The notes under the pieces were generated by a model. It ran no database searches. It saw only the letters and a program-made list of their open reading frames with translations, and had not been told where the DNA came from. From Protea cynaroides (lineage: Eukaryota > Streptophyta > Magnoliopsida > Proteales > Proteaceae): a stretch of DNA of 64,000 nucleotides. This document shows positions 10,591-23,000 of this stretch, piece after piece. Where the stretch lies: assembly GCA_028583415.1 (NCBI GenBank), contig CM053266.1, forward strand, positions 81,102,149 to 81,166,148. The letters run 5' to 3'. How positions within the stretch are numbered: position 1 is the first letter of the stretch; each line of letters starts with the position of its first letter. The position numbers and the translations under genes are program-made.

Positions 10591-13500
10591 TGAAATGAGT
10601 AAGAACTCAGAAGGTCACTTTTAGGGTGATACTGAATGACTCATCTTGGCAATTCCTACCAGCTTTGGACCTTCGGGATTGAAAATAGGAATATCCTTCT
10701 TGGAAGCTCTATGGCTATGAACCTTTAGGATGCTTGAAAGTGACCCATACAGGAAGGCTTTGTTGACTTTGAACCGTTAGGGTTGGAATCTGACCCATCT
10801 TGGAAGTCTATTGACTTTGAACCTATAGAGTGCTGGACATATTTGAAATGATGATGAATTCCTTGGCAGTTTTCCAAGTTTTTTGCTCTTGCTTTATTGG
10901 TGAAGGCACAAAACATGACATCGATGGAAATGGTGTCATGGACTTCGCTGGCATGATACCTAGATTTGAAAATTTTCATTTATGATCTGGTACTGAAAGT
11001 TTGACTCAATTTCAGCATGGTAGGGATGACTTGGTTACTCCCTTTGAAGGGTTCCATGTAATTTGAAGGTGATGATTTTCTTCAGCCAACATTGGTGTTG
11101 TTGGATTTTGGATTGAAAGAAACTCTAGCGAGGATTTTGGACAAGAATGAGGGGAGCTTGACAGTCTCTAACCAAAGTGATTTTATTGATTGACCTTGGT
11201 GTTAGACTGTCGAGGAACATCTGATCAACTAAGTTCTTTGATTGTGCACTATGGTAGACCAAATTGGTAGAACAGCCAAGTGGCGATGAAATGTGACATG
11301 GGTTTGGCCCTTGATTTAGGCTCATGAAAAGCTCAGGGCTTTGCAATATTGTTGTGCCAATTTTGAAAAATTAATGAATCATGGCCCCAAAGTAGGCACG
11401 AGGAGCAAAGGATTCGAAGTGTTCCTTTAGAGAATTTAGTGACCAAATCCTAACAGGTGAGTGACCACATTGGATTTTCTTCATCAACAGGATTAGGAGA
11501 ACTGAGAAATTGGTAAAAACCAACTTGGACGGACCTACTTCTATTGACTAGGAAAGTCAGTGACTTCAGACTAGACAATGGATCCTAGATTTAATGCTCA
11601 TGATCAAGTTCAATTCCTCTACATAGGGTATATCTATGCCCCAGTGTCTGCATGTTGTGACAGACCACTATTGTAGTGTGCTAAGGCAAGATAGAAGGAA
11701 ACAGGCAATCTAACAGAGTTAGAACTAGGTTGAATCTGGATTGCATCCAGAATTGACCATTCTTCAAAGGTCAAGGGAAGATTGACCGATTGATTGCAGG
11801 AAGTGACTTCTTAGATAAGCCCTTCTTGAATCCTGAAAAATGAGGGAGCTGATGATTTAATGAATTTGGCTACATCCGTAACCAGGCCATGAGAATTTTC
11901 TCTCTCCCTAACATGACCAATAGGATTTGAAGATAGAATTATGTTGAAAGGCAATGCTATGGAGCCCAACAGATGATGGTTTGTTTAACTCCTCCGAGTA
12001 TGATTCACTGGAGAGCAAGAGGGGTTCCTTTCCTTATGGAGGGTAGACTGGTATGACACTTGTCTACATGAACCACTAAATTTTTCTATGAAGGGCCAAT
12101 GAGGGCAATGCTTTAGGGTTGCATCAGGTCGCCTATCCCCACTGAGGTATTATGGGTTGCCCATTGAGGTTTCTCGAGTTGCCTTTCCCTGCTGAGGTTT
12201 CTTTTCTTCCCTTTATTATTTTTTTCATTTTCTTCTTTTTGCAAACCCATCTTGGGTTGAATAAGGAGTCCTGATATGGTGAGGATATTGCCAAAATTAT
12301 GGTCCTATCCAATGGTCTGAAACCCTTAGGGAAAATCTGAACGGCATGACTTTCATGACAAATGGGTAGCCTTGCCCCACTGTTTAAGTTGACACCTACA
12401 TGTATTGATAGGCGGGCAGCTATTTGAATCATCACTAAAAGCGATCTTAGGGAAATGCAGTCCCACACCAAAATTAAAATGGTGCAAAATTATGTTTTCC
12501 TTTCTTGGAGATGTTCAGATGGAACACGTGTCCCAACAAGCTATATCGAGATTCCGAATCAGTCACGATCATATCTAGGCCTGAAACCTTTAGCTTTGTT
12601 GACAAGTATTGATGTTGAAGGTCCAAGAGGACTGATGTGAAACTCTCCACATGGGTCTACCATTGGGAGAGTGTTTGGTTGTTTATGTAGAATGAGTTTA
12701 TCTTACCGAGAAGATCCCATTTTTTTGGCTTGAAAAATGAAGGGCTTATAGGAACCTTGGGAAGCCGTCGGATGTAATGAACGACAGATGAGAGTTCCAG
12801 CCAGATTCATGAATTTGTACATAAAATGATGACATGATCACGAGATACAATGCCATAAAAGATGATAATCAAAAGAAGGGCTTGTGATAGAGACTCCTTG
12901 GAAGGCCGTCGGATTGATGTTATGGGAGAGAGAGTCTAATGCCGATGAGAAATCTTTCTCTGATGATGAAGAAGTGATGAGATCGTTTCTTGCAAAGGCG
13001 GGATGTAATTGGCCAAAATCAAAAGTCCGGTCCAACATGCTATGAATCTTGAAGAACGATCGAACTTGCTATCAGGCTTTGATTGAAATTACCAATCTTC
13101 TTGAAGTGAGAGGGACAATTGGCCTACTGTCGAGCTCCAATGCCATTCAACATCTTGCTGTTTTCTTTTCTTTTCTTTTTTTCTTTTTTCTTTTATTTTT
13201 TTTTTTTGGATGTGAAGGCCACATAATGCAGTGCTTCGCTTAATCGTGAAATTGAATCCTGACTTTCAATATTGGATTTGAATCTTCTTCTTCCAATCAT
13301 TTCCAATCAGATAGAACGTCTTTGCCCCAACTAGCACTCTGATCTTCTGTAAATTTTATGAGCATTTGTGACTGCTCATATAGTATCTGATTTTATCTGA
13401 ATGGTGAATCCATATGCTATCCTCTGGAAGTTAATCATCACCTTCTATCTGATGTGACTGCCTTCCCATTATTGATGTAAATAAAACATAGGCTTGAATT

Positions 13501-14259
13501 TTCTTTTTCTTTATTTTTTTTTTATTTTTTTTGGGTATCCCAATGACCTCATTCTTTGATTTTGAGATTGATCATTCCTCATGTATCTCTTGCTTGCAGA
13601 TGATGTACTTTGTAAGAACTTTGGTATTTCCATCTTCTTGGTGGCACATCTGTCCTCCACTCATTTGTATTGATTGGCTGACCTGTTGATATGATCTGTT
13701 ATTATGTAATGCTTTCCTTGGAATCTTTTCACAGATAGAACAAATGGTAGCTTCTCCAATACATGTTTCTTGAGACTACTCTTGTGTCTCCCGATTGATC
13801 ATTTAAAGCTTTCCCAGATGGGTTGGACCTTTCTTTCTCAAGAGGCCGGGTGGCATAGAAGTTCAGGAGATGGCTCATCATTTCAATCATCTTCAGAGTC
13901 AGAATTGACTGTGCACGTAGAATAGGAGGATGTATGAAACTGGGAGGAAATGTATGGAAGAGACAAGGCACAGAGTTTGAAATCCCAAACGGGGTGATTT
14001 TCTTTTACTTGCACGGCAGATTGGACTAGACTTGTCAACAAGAATATTGATTTTGGACCTAGACATGGATGACCTATCAAATACCGATAAAAGAAAGTTG
14101 AAACAACTAGTTTGTCCAAGCGGCTCCAGTTGGGCATAACGCCTTCGACGACCACCTTCAGTCGTTGCGGGAATAAGTCTTCCTTCAGATCTCTAATAGC
14201 AGGACTCATCATGCCCCTCAATCAATAGGTGCAAGATACCTACCTTTTCCATCTTTTTT

Positions 14260-14860
14260 TTTCAGTTTGGGATCCATTCAAAACCGGACTATTGCTTTTT
14301 AAGCTCAAGGTTACTCTGGTTCATGCCTCAGTTTGAGGTTTGATGGATTCATCAATGGACCACTTCTAGTTGAGTTCAAAATCATTCTAGCTTATGCCCC
14401 AGCTTATGGAGCAAAGGGTATCGCCACTGCACTACACCATTTTGAATCCAAGATTGGACTAATTTATACCTTGGCTTGGGGGGTTTAATGGATTTCTTTG
14501 TTAGACCACTCTCAATTTGGGTCTAAGGTCAATTTGGTCCATGCCCTAGTTTAGGGCATAATGGCTTTCCTCATTAGATCGCATTCAATTTGGGTCCAAA
14601 ATCAATCTGGTTTATGACCAGCTTAGGGCTCATGACTTTCCTCATTGAACCATACCGAATTCAGGCCCAAGGTCAATCCGGTTCATGCCCCAGTTTGGGG
14701 GTCATTGGCTTTCCTCATCAGATCGCACTCAATTTGGGTCTAAGTTCAATCTGGTTCATGCCCCAGTTTATGGGTTAAGGGTTTCATCATTGAACCATTC
14801 TGGTTCTTATCCTTGCTTGGGGCACATTGGATCTCATCTTTGGTCTACCCTACTGCTTGG
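14260..14860. repeat. ~90-100 bp diverged repeats (ATGCCCCAGTTTGGGG units)
   Basis: About six imperfect units with caatttgggtccaaggtcaa, tctggttcatgccccag and a tail ggctttcctcat. Divergence is higher than in the neighbouring 38-bp array. Confidence 0.75.
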
Positions 14861-15079
14861 GAAAATTCCATTCCTCTCTTTGAATAATAAGAAATATGAG
14901 GGCAACTCTTTGGATTCTAGCATTTTCCTGGCCAATGAGATAGCACTATCATAGCTGAAGGTTCATGATTTCCTGATGACTCCAAAATCTAGAATTGATC
15001 TTTATTGACAAGCAATGGGAAATCCTCCTCGTTCGCCATTCTTGATGAGTGATCCTAACTTGTAGCACTGGGCTATGAT

Positions 15080-15655
15080 AGACATGGATCGGGCTCTAAT
15101 TGATAGAGCCATAGATTGATTTTGAATCAGTCTCCGATTGATAGAGACAAGATTGACTTTGAATTGGTTTCTGATTGATAAAGACAGAGTTGACTTTGAA
15201 TTGGTCTCTGAATGATAGAGATCAAGATTGATTTTGAATTGATGTCTGATTGATAGAGATCAAGATTGATTTTGAATTGGTCTCTGATTGATAGAGATCA
15301 AGATTGATTTTGAATTGGTCTCTGATTGATAGAGATCAAGATTGATTTTGAATTGGTCTCTGATTGATAGAGATCAAGATTGATTTTGAATTGGTCCCTG
15401 ATTGATAGAGATCAAAATTGATTTTGAATTGGTCTCTGATTGATAGAGATCAAGATTGATTTTGAATTGGTCTCTGATTGATAGAGATCAAGATTGATTT
15501 TGAATTGGTCACTGATTGATAGAGATCAAGATTGATTTTGAATTGGTCTCTGATTGATAGAGATCAAGATTGATTTTGAATTGGGCTCTGATTGATAGAG
15601 ATCAAGATTGATTTTGAATTGGTCTCTGATTGATAGAGATCAAGATTGACAATCG
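15080..15655. repeat. 38-bp tandem array, about 14 copies
   Basis: Near-identical units read tttgaattggtctctgattg then atagagatcaagattgat. The word tctctgattgatagaga contains inverted ends (tctct/agaga), so each unit can form a small hairpin. Homogeneity is much higher than in the surrounding arrays, suggesting recent expansion. Confidence 0.92.
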
Positions 15656-15789
15656 TGTACTGGGCTCTAGTTGCTAGAGGCAAGGGTTGCTTGAGTTGGG
15701 CTCCGATTGATAGAGGCTAAGGATGACAATCATGGATTGGACTCTAATTGCTAGAGATGATGGATTGATTGAAATTCTCTTTGATTCCT

Positions 15790-17390
15790 TTATGAAGTGG
15801 AACATGGACCAAAGGTAATGATTGAACAGGCCTAGAGGCTAACTCATGCTCACATTGAGTTCATATGAATGAAACCTTTCTTAGTTCCGACATGAATCAG
15901 AACTTGAACTGGAGTTAACGGTTGGACAAGCCTAGGGGCTAATTAAATTCAAATGAATGGAACTCTTCTTAGTTCCAACATGAATCAGAATTTGAACCAC
16001 AGTTGATGGTTGGATAAGCTTAGTGGCTAAATGAATCCAGATGAATGAGACTCTTCTTAATTCCAACATGAATCAGAACCTGAACCAAAGTTGATGGTTG
16101 GACAAGCCTAGGGGCTAAATAAATTCAGATGAATGAAACTTTTCCTAGTTTCGACATGAACTGGAACCCTAACCAAAGTTGATTGTTGGATAAGCCTAGT
16201 GGCTAATTGAATTCAGATGAATGGAATTTTTCCTAGTACCGACATGAATCAGAACCTAAATAGGAGGTGAAGGGTGAAAAAGCCTAGGGGCCGAATGCCT
16301 TCTTTATTTTAGCATGATCTGGGAGTGATGATTGAACCTGCCTAAAGGTTAAACCCTTCTTTAATTCTGAGATGAACCATAAATGGTGGTTGAGTTTGGG
16401 ACTGAATATTTCTTTGATTCTGAGATGAATTGGATGTGATTGAATCTGCCTAGAGGCTGAATCTTTCCTTAATTCTGGATGAACCGAAATGATGATTGGA
16501 CCTGCCTAGGGGCTGAATCTTTCCTTCAGTTCTGAGATGAACCAGAAATGGTGGTTGGACCTGCCTAGGGGCTGAATATTTTTTTTGATTCTGAGATGAA
16601 CTGGATGTAATTGAATCCGCCTAGGGGCTGAATCTTTCCTTAATTCTGGATGAACCAAAATGATGATTGAACCTGCCTAGGGGCTGAACCTTTCTTCAGT
16701 TCTGAGATGAACCAGAAATGGTGATTGAATCTGGGGCTGAATATTTCTTTGATACTAAGATGAACTGAATGTGATTGAATCTGCCTAGGGGTTGAATCTT
16801 TCCTTAATTATGGATGAACCGAAATGATGATTGGACCTGCCTAGGGGCTGAACCCTTCATTAATTCAAAGGTGAATAGGGAACAATGATTGGATTTGCCT
16901 AGGGGCTGAATCTTTCCTTAATTCAAAGGTAAATAGGGAACAATGATTGGATAGGGGCTGGATTTCTTCTTAATTCAGAGATGAATCGAGAACGGTGATT
17001 GGATTTGCCTAGGGGCTGAATCTTTTCTTAGTTCTGAGGTGAATCGAGAACTATGATTGGATTTGCCTAGGGGCTGAATCTTTCCTTAATTCAAAGGTAC
17101 ATTGAGAACTATGATTGGATTTGCCTAGGGGCTGAATCTTTACTTAATTCAGGGGTGCATTGAGAACCATGATTGGATTTGCCTAGGGGTTGAATCTTTC
17201 CTTAATTCAGAGGTACATTGAGAATGGTGATTGGATTTGCCTAGGGGCTGAATTTTCCTTAATTCAGGGGTGCATTGAGCACCATGATTGGATTTGTCTA
17301 GGGGCCAAATCTTTCCTTAATTCAGAGATGAATCGGGAACTATGATTGGATTTGCCTAGGGGCTGAATCTTTCCTTCTTTCTTATAAAAT
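15790..17390. repeat. Long diverged array with GCCTAGGGGCTGAAT core
   Basis: More than twenty copies of gcctaggggctgaatctttc separated by variable linkers. The period is roughly 110-120 bp at the left end and falls to about 58 bp near 17050-17390. The gradient in period suggests repeated unequal exchange and internal deletion. Confidence 0.85.
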
Positions 17391-18036
17391 TTGATGTTCA
17401 ATCAAGATCTGGATTCATGACTTCCATTGATTCATTTGGAAAGATAATATGGATGGATCTCGAGATAGGAGATCAAGACAATTCCCTAATTGTAGGGGCC
17501 TCTCACCCTAAAAGGGTGGATATGGTTGCAGTTTGATTCTCTTTTCCAAAGGCATTGAAATCCATTGGAGGAATATTGAGATTCTAGACATCTAAGGGAG
17601 TGGAAGAAGTCACATGCACAATCAAGGATGACTCAACCAAACAAGAGTTAGATCCCTCATAAGGGCGATTGGGTAAACATTATCTAAGTCAATTTAATTG
17701 AATTTGATTAAGCCATGTGCTCAGTCTTGGGACCTCATGATTCCAAAATGGATAATCAGTGGTACCAAGGTCTGGCCAATTGGATTATCGAATTCGATGA
17801 AATTGAAATGGATATATTAATCCATCGTCCTTATTAGGGATGATTAGCAAAAGCGGTTTATAGATGAACAAACTAGTAAATTTCTTCTTGACCATGGTAT
17901 CTAAGTCTTGACAGGGATTTTCTACTCGTTTTTTGAAATCGACGTGTTAACAATGAGAGATTCGACACGTCGAGCTTACTTAATGGAGGGTGTATAGTGA
18001 CCGTCTACTATGATGTAGAACAGGTGTATACATACC

Positions 18037-18528
18037 TCATACTCCCAATGGGTGAGAGTTCAAGATGCTCATCGTGTAGATTCTAACATGTTGACCAATC
18101 GAGGACAAAAACGGGCAGAACTTCGACGTCTCGAACATGGATGTCATGGTTAAGCCGATTTTATCGGGTCGTTTCAGGGATGAACCAAAAAATAACAAAC
18201 ATTGGGCTACAATCTGGGTTAGGACAGAAAAAGCCACCTTGACGAGGATGGGGTAACCTATCACCGAATGCTCGATGAATAATGGGCCCCCAATCCCTTT
18301 ATATACTATGTTGCAAGGATCCAAGCGACGTGGAGTAGCATAACGCATTCCCAGGCGGACCCAAGAAACGCTCGTTAGAGGCTGCTCACCGGTCGTGGTC
18401 TCACAAAGTACAGGCCAAGGCTGTGTGTTTTGCCTAGCAGGCTGCCCCATATACATGGGACCCGGTTCGGCTACTCGCACGAATGTGTGACTGAACCCAT
18501 TCCCCCCAAAGCAATAATATACAAGCAT
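18037..18528 (-). CDS. Hypothetical 163-codon ORF just after the primer site
   Basis: This is the longest convincing ORF in the interior of the LARD-type element. It starts (MLVYYCFGGNGFSHTFVRVA) about 74 bases downstream of the primer site in the sense direction. The product is mixed in composition, not low-complexity, with several Cys, Trp and Pro residues (VSWVRLGMRYATPRRLDP; GGPLFIEHSVIGYP). I recognise no domain. Ogre-type relatives carry an extra ORF1 upstream of gag, so position is suggestive, but there is no gag behind it here. It could equally be a chance frame of the leader. No codon-bias or conservation evidence is available within the window because it occurs once. Confidence 0.3.
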   Translation of the reverse strand: MLVYYCFGGNGFSHTFVRVAEPGPMYMGQPARQNTQPWPVLCETTTGEQPLTSVSWVRLGMRYATPRRLDPCNIVYKGIGGPLFIEHSVIGYPILVKVAFSVLTQIVAQCLLFFGSSLKRPDKIGLTMTSMFETSKFCPFLSSIGQHVRIYTMSILNSHPLGV

Positions 18529-18601
18529 AAATATAGTATCCTAAAATCTAGCATCCAATTCACACAAGGAAAGTTTTCATTTAGGAGTTTGACATTTATA
18601 T

Positions 18602-18618
18602 CCCCAGTGGAGTCACCA
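18602..18618 (-). promoter_or_regulatory. Primer-binding site for tRNA-Arg
   Basis: On the plus strand ccccagtggagtcacca matches the 3' end of plant tRNA-Arg(ACG), including CCA, with two mismatches; both are C-to-T or G-to-A changes at CpG. The minus-strand complement is therefore a primer site one base from the LTR end (18620). tRNA-Arg primers are known for Ogre/Tat elements. It is not a tRNA gene, since the rest of a tRNA is absent. Confidence 0.85.
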
Positions 18619-20384
18619 CTGTGAGGACAAAAATGGAAATCTTTAGAAGTTGCCACCTAGATTTAGGTCTAGGACCTTAGAAATGTGAAATCTCACCCCA
18701 AGGTAAGACTTCGATTGACTCATGACCCTTAGATTGGAATTCTGGTCCATCAGAGATTGGGTAAGCGTCAAATTACGATTATGGGAAGGGGTTAGGCACC
18801 CAAACCGCCTGATCGATGTCGGTCTCCTATACCTTTCCTATGCTAGACTCTATTTGTTAAGCCAAACCAAACCAAGTGGTTTGATATCATTGAACTGAAT
18901 CTGTATCCATCAGATTGCCTACGTATTACGGATTTATTCTGAAAATCAGGTTCACCATCATAGTTCAGGTGTGATTAAAGTTTATGGTTGTAATTTATGC
19001 TTGTGCATGATTAAGTTCTTTGCTCAAGTTGAAGTTTATGCTTGAAAGGTTGAGAAATCCTATGGGTTAGGATCTGGATAGTCCATGTGGACTGATAGAT
19101 AGTCCTAGTGGATCTAAGGATAACCCTATTTGGGTCAAAATATGGATAACCCATTCTAGATTGCAATATGGATAACCCTATGTGGGTAAACATGTGGATA
19201 AATATCCTAGTAGATCTATGGATAGTCCAAGTGGACTAAGGTTTGGATAACCCTTTTTGGATTGGAATATGGATAGATATCCTAGTGGATCTATGGATAG
19301 TTCGAGTGGACTAAGGTGTGAATAAATATCCTAGTGGATCTATGGATAGTCCAAGTGGACTAAGGTGTGAATACGAATTTGGGATTCTCCCAAATGGCCT
19401 ACGTATCCTAGGGTTTGCCCTAGGAATCAGAATCCGCGTAGTTCGGGCCTCTGGATTGAAATGAGAGTGGATATCCTAGTGGATCTATGGATAGTCCGAG
19501 TGGACTAAATGTGTGGATCCGAATTTGGGTTTCTCCCAAATAGCCTACGTATCCTAGGGTTTGACCTAGGAATCAGAATCTGCATAGTTCGGGCTGATGG
19601 GTAGATATCCTAGTGGATCTATGGATAGTCCGAGTGGACTAAGGTGTGGATAACCCTTTTTGGGTTGGAATATGGATGAATATCCTAGTGGATCTATGGA
19701 TAGTCCAAGTGGACTATGGTGTGGATCCGAATTTGGGTTTCTCCCAAATGGCCTACGTATCCTAGGGTTTATCCTAGGAATCAGAATCCACGTAGTTCGA
19801 ATAGGTTGCAATGATTGGGTATCCTAGTGGATCTATGGATAATCCGAGGGACTAAGGTATGGATCCGAATTTGGATTTATCCCAAATAGCCTACGTATCC
19901 TAGGGTTTGCCATAGGAATCAGAATCCACGTAGTTCGGGCTGGATAACCTATTCTAGGTTAATGATTGAGAACCTATTCTAGGTTTAGGGTTTAAAACCT
20001 ATTCTAGGTTTAGGTTTTGTCGAGGGGCAAATCGTCCTAAATTACCCTTTTCATTCCGAATTCTAATTTTAGAAGATTTGGCAAAGAATTCTCTTTCTTT
20101 AATAAGGTTTTATTATTCCCATTATGCCCTTCGCAAGAATGTGGGTGCCTAAATGCACATCCCCACGCCTAGATTGTCGTCTAGAAGTGTACAGATATGG
20201 CAGTTTGACTGGGGTGTTGCATAAAATAAGTTATTGCCAAAAAAATAGAATATTCTATCTAAATATGGCACATAAAACATTTATGACAAGAAATTCACAT
20301 ACAGTAAGATTGTTTAAAAATCTTTCAAATATGGCATGTATTGCAAATAAGGCAAGAGCCTACATGGCATGATCTAGTATGCTA

Positions 20385-20985
20385 TTTTCTACCCTAATTG
20401 TTATTTTCTTTCCATTTTAGGATTTTCTACCCTAATTATTATTTTATTTCCATTTTTAGGATTTTCTACCCTAATGTTACATTCTTTCCATTTTAGGGTT
20501 TTCTACCCTAATTATTTTTTTATTTCCATTTTTTAGGGTTTTCTACCCTAACTGTCACTTTCTTTCCATTTTAGGGTTTTCTACCCTAATTATTATTTTA
20601 TTTTCATTTTTTAGGGTTTTCTACCCTAATTGTTACATTCTTTCCATTTTAAGGTTTTCTACCCTACTTGTTATTTTATTTCCATTTTTTAGGGTTTTCT
20701 ACCCTAATTGTTACATTCTTTCCATTTTAGGGTTTTCTACCCTAATTATTATTTTCTTTCCATCATAGGGTTTTCTACCCTAAATGTTTCTTTCTTTCCA
20801 TTTTAGGGTTTTCTATCCTAATTATTATTTTCTTTCCATCTTAGGGTTTTCTACCCTAAATGTTGCTTTCTTTCCATTTTAGGGTTTTCTATCCTAATTA
20901 TTATTTTATTTCCATTTTTTTAGGGTTTTCTACCCTAACTGTTATTTTCTTTCCATTTTAGGGTTTTCTACCCTAATTATGGCAA
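20385..20985. repeat. Telomere-word palindrome array (5' LTR copy)
   Basis: About 15 units of the same ttagggttttctaccctaa hairpin array as at 5550-6345. The copy-number difference between the two LTRs shows the array changed length after insertion. Confidence 0.9.
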
Positions 20986-22904
20986 TAAGCATCCAACTAT
21001 GGCAATGAGCATTCAAACATGGCAGTGTATCTAAAAAAAATACTCATGATGAAAAATTCAATGGTATAAATCACCATTAATGGTAATCTAACCGTTCAGA
21101 TGCTTTGAAATCAATCATGATGATAATCTAATGGTTTAGATGCATTTAAAACATTCATAGTGAAGATCCAATGATTCAGATTCATTTAAGATACTCATAA
21201 TGAAGATCCATTGGTTTGGATCAAGCATCAATATATCTAAAATCAATGGTCTAGATTTGCTAATTCAAACATCCAAGATCAATGACCCGATTTTATCATT
21301 AAAGCATCCGAGATCGATGACCAAATTTTATCTCATAAAAATTCATAATCAGAGGCCATGATCAATCACTTAAGGAAAATCTAAATCAAAGGCTAGATCA
21401 ATCACCTTAAGATTTCGAATCATATGGCTCACAATTGATCAAATTAAAATTCATTCATTATCAATGGCTCAAATTACATCCTCATCAGATTAACATCAAT
21501 GACTCAAATCATATGACCATTTCATGGCATCATATGATCAAACAAAAATAATCATCCAAAAAACTCAATTTCATGGGAAAGAAGATTAGGTGATAAATTT
21601 ACGGATCAAGGGGGATTGCAATGGGTATGGAGTAGCAAGTTGGGATAATGGCTGCAGGTGATAGGATGTTACAGTGGTACACCGAATCAGGTAAGTGAAT
21701 GGTGGTATTGATAATAAAAAGAATGAAAGAGGAGAGGGTTTACCTGGTTTGCAGATCCCTGAACCTTCTACTCTTCTTCTCCTCTCTTCAGCTTTCTTTA
21801 GCTTTCGGATTCCCAAAACCGAACCCCCTTAAGAAAGCCCACGTTTCCTCCTTTTTTTTCTCTCTTCTTCCCTTTTTTTTCTCCCAAAAACGTGAGCCAC
21901 AAAGGCCTTTCACGTTTTTTTTTCTTTTTCCCCTTTTTTTTCTCTTTTCTTCCCTTCTTTTCCTCCCAAAAACGTGAGCAGCCTTTCACGTTTTTTTTTT
22001 TTCCTTTCCCCCTTTTTTTCTCTTTTCTTCCCTTCTTTTTCTCCCAAAAAAGTGAGCAGCCTTTCATGTTTTTTTTTTCTTTCCCCCTTTTTTTTCTCTT
22101 TTCATCCATTCTTTTTCTCCCAAAAACGTGAGCAGCCTTTCACGTTTTTTTTTTCTTTCCCCTTTTTTTTTATCTCCTCTTCCCTTACTTTTCTCCCAAA
22201 ACTTAGCTCAAAAGCCTTTTACGTTTTTCTTCATCTTTCCCTTTTTTTCTCTTTGGAAAAAGTCCCAAAAGAAAAACCCTCCTCATTCACGTTTTTTCCT
22301 CTTCTTTTATTCTCTTTTGGAAATCCAAAAAATCTTTTTGTTTATCTTAGAAAAGCCCACGTTTTTTTCTCTTTCTTCTTCCCTTTTTTTTTCTAACAAA
22401 ATCTTTTTGGATTCCCTTAGAAAAACTCACGTTTTTCTTCTTTCTTCTTTCCCTTTTTTTTTTCCATCAAAATTTTTTTGTTTATCTTAGAAAAGCCCAC
22501 GTTTTTTCCTCTTTCTTCTTTCCTTTTTTTTTTCAACAAAATCTTTTGGATTCCCTTAGAAAAAGTGACGTTTTTCCTCTCTCCCTCTTTCCTTTTTTTT
22601 TCTCAAAATCTTTTGGATTTATCCCCAAAATCGAAATCCCCATTCTCTTCCACATTTTTTCTCTCCCCTCTTTCCTTTTTCTTCTCAAAAAACTTTTGGA
22701 TTATCTCCAAAATTGAAATCCCCCTTCATTTTCACGTTTCTCTCTCCCCTCTTCCCTTTTTCTTCTCAAAAATATTTTGGATTATCTCCTAAACCAAAAT
22801 CCCCATTCTCTTTCACGTTTTTTTTTCTCTCCCCTCTTTCCTTTTTCTTCTCAAAAATCTATTGGATTATCATTTACATATAATAATATATATATTATAC
22901 ACAT

Positions 22905-22914
22905 ATATTTAATA

Positions 22915-22988
<74 letters not shown>

Positions 22989-23000
22989 ATATATTATACA
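22905..23000. repeat. Expanded (AT)n microsatellite in 5' LTR
   Basis: About 70 bp of nearly pure AT repeat, against roughly 20 bp at the homologous place in the 3' LTR (8284-8305). Both lie just beside the pyrimidine array. Confidence 0.95.

Larger units (their letters stand above)
9549..18036. other. Gene-free interior of the LARD-type element
   Basis: No gag, protease, RT, RNase H or integrase motif was seen on either strand over 8.5 kb. Tandem arrays occupy 9640-10160, 10290-10590, 14260-14860, 15080-15655 and 15790-17390, listed separately. Stretches 10600-14250 and 17400-18036 are low-GC unique-looking sequence with only short spurious frames. One CTACGTA hairpin module is at 9652-9696. 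Confidence 0.8.

Noticed and set aside
15080..15655. CRISPR-like regular 38-bp repeats
   Set aside because: Units are directly adjacent with no unique spacers, lie in a plant retrotransposon interior and are part of a series of tandem arrays.
18602..18618. tRNA-Arg gene
   Set aside because: Only the last 17 bases resemble tRNA-Arg; no D-, anticodon- or T-arm is present. The site is a retrotransposon primer-binding site.
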